From Amyelois transitella (lineage: Eukaryota; Arthropoda; Insecta; Lepidoptera; Pyralidae), in the NCBI RefSeq assembly GCF_032362555.1, contig NC_083509.1:9633001-9697000 (forward strand): a stretch of 64,000 nt of DNA. The letters run 5' to 3'. The translations under genes and the position numbers were made by a program. The notes under the pieces are model-generated. The model was not told the DNA's origin and did no database searches. It was given only the letters and a program-made list of their open reading frames with translations. Each line of letters opens with the position of its first letter. Within the stretch, counting starts at the first letter, position 1. Positions 59,863 through 64,000 of the stretch are shown piece after piece.

Positions 59863-62198
59863 GGCCGCCGCAGCGTGTGCGGCGCACTGCCACCCGCGCA
59901 CGCCACGTGTGACGCGCACCCACACACGCTCGCCGTGTGCCACACCCCCCCACACCCGCACGCCGTGTGCCACACCCCCCCACACACGCACAGCGTGCCC
60001 GCACACACGCAGTGCGGCGCTCCGTCGCACGCCGCACACGCACACAGCGCGCGCTACAGCTGACAGCGCCGCCACCAGCGACTATGGAACACTCGATTCT
60101 CATCGGTTCATGCGTTCGACTACGGACTTATGTATTCTTGTACGCATTTTTAACTTCGAAAGCATGCGGTTCTAAATTCAACTGTATATTGTTTTATATA
60201 CTACCTATTCCTTTATGCCTTTTCAACTTTTAAAGATGAGGTTTTCGATTCAACTGTATTTTTTTTTTAATATTTCGTTTGGTCTTATGTTTACTATCAA
60301 AAGCATAACGCAACATGTATCAGAAATCGTATTTCATGCAAATTTAAACGACAATCAATTCATGTTGTTCATCATACTTAATATAAAATGTCAAAAAAAA
60401 ATATATCGAATTTTTAAAATTAACATCGTCGAATATTGTTCTTAGACGGTGTAAAATTATCGTGAAAGTTGTATAAGGTATTATTAGATTAATAAATGTA
60501 CACTAAAAATATCGAAAATGATCCATAAAAACTAACGGGTCTTAATACTATTAATGTTCATAAACGAGAATCGAGTCAGCCGACCGCTCTCCTATTGATA
60601 GGCCTATTTTCATGAATTCACAATTTTACTGATCCCCGTTGGTATTTGAAGTAAGCCATACATGAAACTTCGGAAAAAAATTAAATCATTAAAATAATAA
60701 AGGTATTTAACAACTGTTATATGATATTTAAATTATCATACCCATTTTCATCATTCAATTAGTTGATTAAGAAATAGATCTGAATGAGAAAATGTTCCCA
60801 ATTGTGACCAAATGGCAGCTTTGGATTCTAAAAGGAAATTAAATGCCAACGCAAGAGTAAGGAAAGTTGAAACTGTTCTGTTGTTTGAAATATATTTGGT
60901 GAAGTTCTTTTTTTCAATAATGTATTCTTAATTATTCAGGTTGGTTCCGTTATATTTTACAAACTTGCCTATATTTGGTAAAATTCATTACTTTTTTATA
61001 TGAAGGGAAATCAACTCTGCTTACTCGGGATCTGTCCTTTGCTTTATTGCGTAGCTTCCATTGTGTTGTGGTTAACTGTAAGTGTTCATCCTGTATTTCG
61101 ATTTCATTCCATATATCTTTTTATTATTTTTAACAGTGTGACAGATTTTGTTTCCGTTTTTGTTATTAACTCTTTCATGAAAAAAAAATCTTTTAATCAA
61201 TTATAACAGTGATTTAGTTCATGTTCATACAACCAAAAGCCTTAATAGTTTGGTTTAAGCCCAACAGTCAAATGCTTTTGTTTAGCTGAGCATCATAACA
61301 CCAAATTTAGTAGATAATGAGTTATTTATTATTATATATTTCCTGGAACTGTATATCTGCGAGATTTGTTTTTCGATAGAACACATTTGACTTCTCTTAA
61401 GAGTTGATTGTTCCTGTCAGTCTATTAATACTTTTTATTTACGTCTTTGGGAGTATGGACTCTGTTGTATTGGTAGAAAGTAAATTTTGTTTTGTAAAAT
61501 TATTTTTTTAACATTAAGTGTAAGTATGTAAATGTAAGTATATTTTATTTAATTCCTTTTAGCTAGCGGGAACCTGTTACATAGCGACGTTGTTGTACCT
61601 AAGCTTCACCTGTTACTTCAGCATTAATAATAATTAATCAGATAATAGTTGTAATCGGGAATATAACCCCATTTGTATAATCGGGAAGCTACGCAGGCGC
61701 CGAGGACTTCAAACAATAGTTAACGCGTTCTCAATGTTAAAATTAGGAAATCTAACGTCGATAAGGATGTAACTGATACTCTGGCATTAATTTATTGTCG
61801 ATATATAACCACCAAGTAGATCGTAGCTTGTAATAAGTGTATTTTGTTGTATTCTAGCGCAAAAACTATGTAATTATGATTATTTTTCAGTTTGATAACG
61901 GGATATTGTTTGAAAAGTATATGTTTTACTTTAGCAGTGTTTAAATATTGAGGCATATAAAGCGTGAAATACCAGTACGTGTTGTAGCTTTCATGTTTAT
62001 CGAGACGTTTTATGTAAATGAAATCTGGGTATATTTATTTGTAACATAGATTTTTATATACTTTGCTCGCAATGGTTACTTGAACTGTTGTGGAACAGAG
62101 TGCGAGCGAATTGAAATAATGTGTAGCATGGAATTGTAGCGAGCACTTAATACGAGTAGCCATTGCGTAGCCATATCTTGTGAACCTTAAGTGATATT
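59863..62198. other. TDRD3 3' UTR and intergenic DNA
   Basis: Just after the TDRD3 stop, 59870-60075 is a GC-rich CAC/CACACC tract with an imperfect ~30-bp repeat (CGCCGTGTGCCACACCCCCC at 59931 and 59961). The frames at 59774-60233 on both strands are products of this tract. The rest is AT-rich, with no gene recognised. Confidence 0.5.
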
Positions 62199-62565
62199 AG
62201 GGTTGCTACACACATAGGCGGGTCGGCACTGTCGGTTCGGCAGCATTTGTCGATCAACAAAGCCGACCCGAAGTAATCACTGCACTTGTTCGGCTTTATT
62301 CGGCTTGTGCCGATCGGGTAGTTCATTCGAGTAAACGCATCATTCGATTCGGCAACTGCCGAACGGTATTTGTGGAACGAAAAAGCCGACTCGCAACTAC
62401 TACTACAACATTCGGTTTCATTCGGCTTGTGCCGATCGGGTATATACGTAGTTCATTCGGGTTCAATCGGCACAATTCGGTTTTCATTCGGGCGTCACGC
62501 GTCGGCGTCGTCTCTGAATGTTTGTGGTCATTTTGTACATGCTTGTCGTAGTATACACACGTAAA

Positions 62566-62901
62566 ATGGAGTGGTCGCAGGAAAAAACAATCCAATTTAT
62601 CGAGTGCTATCGGTCTTACCCGTTGTTATGGGATTCAAAAGACGAATTCTATAAAAATAAAATCAAAAGACATGATGCCTTAGTAGAAATTGCAGCAAAG
62701 TTTGAAGTCGAAAAAGTTGAAGTTGAGAGAAAAATTAAAAACCTCCAAAGTCATTTTTTAAGGGAAAAAAAGAAAGAACAAGACAGCAAAAAGAGTGGAT
62801 CTGGGGCCGATGAATCATTTACTTCGAAATGGTTCGCCTACAAATCTTTATTATTTTTATCATCCAGAAATAAACCTCGCAAGACTATGGATTCGCAAAT
62901 G
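62566..62901 (+). CDS. MADF-domain DNA-binding protein, first exon (Harbinger-associated)
   Basis: ATG at 62566 (MEWSQEKTIQFIECYRSYPL) opens a MADF domain: W-x-K or E-x-x-I-x-F-I-E-x-Y, then YPLLWD, FYKNKIKRHDALVEIA, VERKIKNLQSHFLREKKK and SKWFAYKSLLFL. The frame is 112 codons and ends at a perfect donor (ATG/GTAAGT, 62902) in phase 0. Later exons were not recognised before the window ends. An upstream in-frame ATG at 62518 would add 16 hydrophobic residues and is less likely. In this setting it is most likely the accessory DNA-binding protein of a Harbinger element, though a host MADF gene is possible. Confidence 0.7.
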
Positions 62902-63019
62902 GTAAGTTGTCTACACAATTATAAATGGCCTTTTCTGTCTATGTTAAGTGTATCTGTGTTATAGATTAGATTAACTGATAATATCCATTCTCCTTATCCA
63001 TCCCATCCATGTAACCCTT

Positions 63020-63345
63020 ATCCTTGCGAAAGTATCTGTCTGTCTGTTACCTTTTCACGTCAAAGCCGCTAAACCGATTTACTTAGTTGAAAATCTAATA
63101 AAGTGCGGGCGAAGACACGGGGCGGGAAGCTAGTCCAAACTAATATTATAAAGAGGAAAGATTTGTTTTTTTGTTTTTTTGTTTGTAACGAATAAACTCA
63201 AAAACTACTGGACCGATTTGAATGAAATTTGGCACAGAGATAGACTTAACCTTCAGGAGTAACATAGGCTACTTTTTATCCCACTGCTGGGCATTGTTTG
63301 TAGTCCACGCGGGTGAAACTGCGCGCGGACCGATGATTTTTTACT
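63020..63345 (+). mobile_element. Two Helitron-like fragments in tandem
   Basis: 63020-63134 is a decayed 3' part ending GGGCGAAGACACGGGGCGGG and then AGCTAGT. A second copy starts at 63136 (AACTAATATTATAAAGAGG), has ACTACTGGACCGATTTGAAT and ATCCCACTGCTGGGC, and fades near CACGCGGGTGAAACTGCGCG. Confidence 0.55.
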
Positions 63346-63528
63346 AATCAATGCCCAGCCTAAACCATAGAAGCTATAAAAGCGAAATTTGGACAGTAGC
63401 TTATGTTATTAATGTTATGCAATAAAAAATAGGTTTTTTAAATTTGACTTTAAGAAAAGACCAAATGAGGTTGAAAAGAAAAATTTATAAGAATCCTATT
63501 CAAAATTTCGCCACCTGTAAGTATCATT

Positions 63529-63622
63529 CAATAGCTCAGTGGTAAATGCCAAGGGTCATATAGTTGATGTCGATGTCGATGGTTCGATCCGTGGTACCCG
63601 TGTGTAAGTTTTTTTTTTTTCA
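63529..63622 (+). mobile_element. tRNA-like SINE head
   Basis: ATAGCTCAGTGGTAAATGCC (A-box region) and GGTTCGATCC (B box, ~63591) sit at tRNA-like distance and are followed by a T-run. The helices do not fold as a functional tRNA and the spacing is stretched by a GATGTC duplication, so this is a SINE or tRNA-derived remnant. Confidence 0.5.
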
Positions 63623-63683
63623 TTTTATTTATTTTTATTGATTTTTAGAAAATATTTCTTATATTCATTGACATTTTGATTAA

Positions 63684-64000
63684 TTTTTATTAAAATTTGA
63701 AATTTTGCCCGTTTATAGTATGGAACGACAGAGGGCGCTATTAAAAAAATTAAAATGTGAATAATTGCGTTTTCGAATTAAATATTTTTTTTTATTAAAG
63801 GTGTATTTTTATGTTATTTTTTTAAACCGGTACTTCTATTTAAAATCGGCTTAACATGCAAAATTTTTTTATTAAAATTTGAAATTTTGCCAGTTTATAG
63901 TATGGAACGACAGATGGCACTGTTAAAAAAATTAAATTTGAATGATTGCGTTTTCGAATTAAATATTTTTTTTTATTGAGGGTGTATTTCTATGTAATTT
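63684..64000. repeat. ~182-bp tandem repeat, runs off window
   Basis: ATTAAAATTTGAAATTTTGC at 63689 returns at 63871. Both are followed by (C/A)GTTTATAGTATGGAACGA-type sequence, then GATTGCGTTTTCGAATTAAA-like and GGTGTATTT blocks. Nearly two periods are visible, and the array may continue past 64000. Confidence 0.8.

Larger units (their letters stand above)
62202..64000 (+). mobile_element. PIF/Harbinger-like DNA transposon, left end; right end not seen
   Basis: After TTA (62199-62201, the usual Harbinger target) the sequence starts GGGTTGCTACACACATAGGC. It continues with a subterminal region dense in TTCGGC/GCCGA motifs (62220-62510) and then a MADF-domain reading frame. MADF/Myb-like plus DDE nuclease is the standard two-gene content of this superfamily. 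The DDE gene and the opposite TIR are not in the window. Helitron-like DNA at 63020-63345 lies inside or beyond the element, so the true end is unknown. Confidence 0.5.

Noticed and set aside
59774-60233. Cys/His/Arg-rich open frames on both strands after TDRD3
   Set aside because: They arise from the CAC/GTG-rich tract in the 3' UTR; no splice or domain evidence.
62518-62565. Upstream Met at 62518 as the MADF protein start
   Set aside because: It adds a hydrophobic 16-residue leader absent from MADF proteins; the ATG at 62566 directly opens the domain.

Overview
This window is insect nuclear DNA, almost certainly from a moth or butterfly. The evidence is AT-rich intergenic DNA, short GT-AG introns, and several repeats typical of Lepidoptera: Helitron-like elements ending in a short hairpin plus CTAG, tRNA-headed SINEs, an abundant ~260-bp repeat with (ATGT)n tails, and RTE/Jockey-type non-LTR fragments. 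The species cannot be named from the sequence alone.

Eight host genes or gene-like loci were traced by joining exons by hand with a continuous reading phase. From left to right: a partial, unrecognised single-pass membrane protein gene (minus, 1-680); HPF1, histone PARylation factor with a PBZ zinc finger (plus, 5971-8707); Rrp1, an APE1-type AP endonuclease with a long basic/acidic tail (minus, 9477-14331); a THAP-domain P-element-type transposase gene (plus, 14988-19500) with one reading-frame break at a run of eight T; LARS1, cytosolic leucyl-tRNA synthetase (plus, 24950-33293); XPO5, exportin-5 (minus, 33660-48925); POC1, centriolar WD40 protein (plus, 50198-53431); ATOX1, copper chaperone (minus, 53770-54325); and TDRD3 (plus, 54929-59862). 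The right end holds the start of a PIF/Harbinger-like DNA transposon with a MADF-domain gene (62566-62901) and a ~182-bp tandem repeat that runs off the window.

The genes sit in convergent and divergent pairs. HPF1/Rrp1, LARS1/XPO5 and POC1/ATOX1 meet tail to tail. Rrp1/THAP gene, XPO5/POC1 and ATOX1/TDRD3 share short head-to-head promoter intervals. HPF1 and Rrp1 both act in DNA-damage repair, while LARS1, XPO5 and TDRD3 act in translation and RNA handling. No operon-like functional link is implied.

The gap 19.5-24.9 kb is mostly retrotransposon wreckage: a Jockey-like copy with an inverted 5' part (twin-priming signature) next to a broken RTE-like element. XPO5 introns are full of nested repeats. 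The most striking is a ~78-bp minisatellite that has multiplied a 3' splice acceptor next to one exon, so that a 78-nt in-frame extension of the protein is possible.
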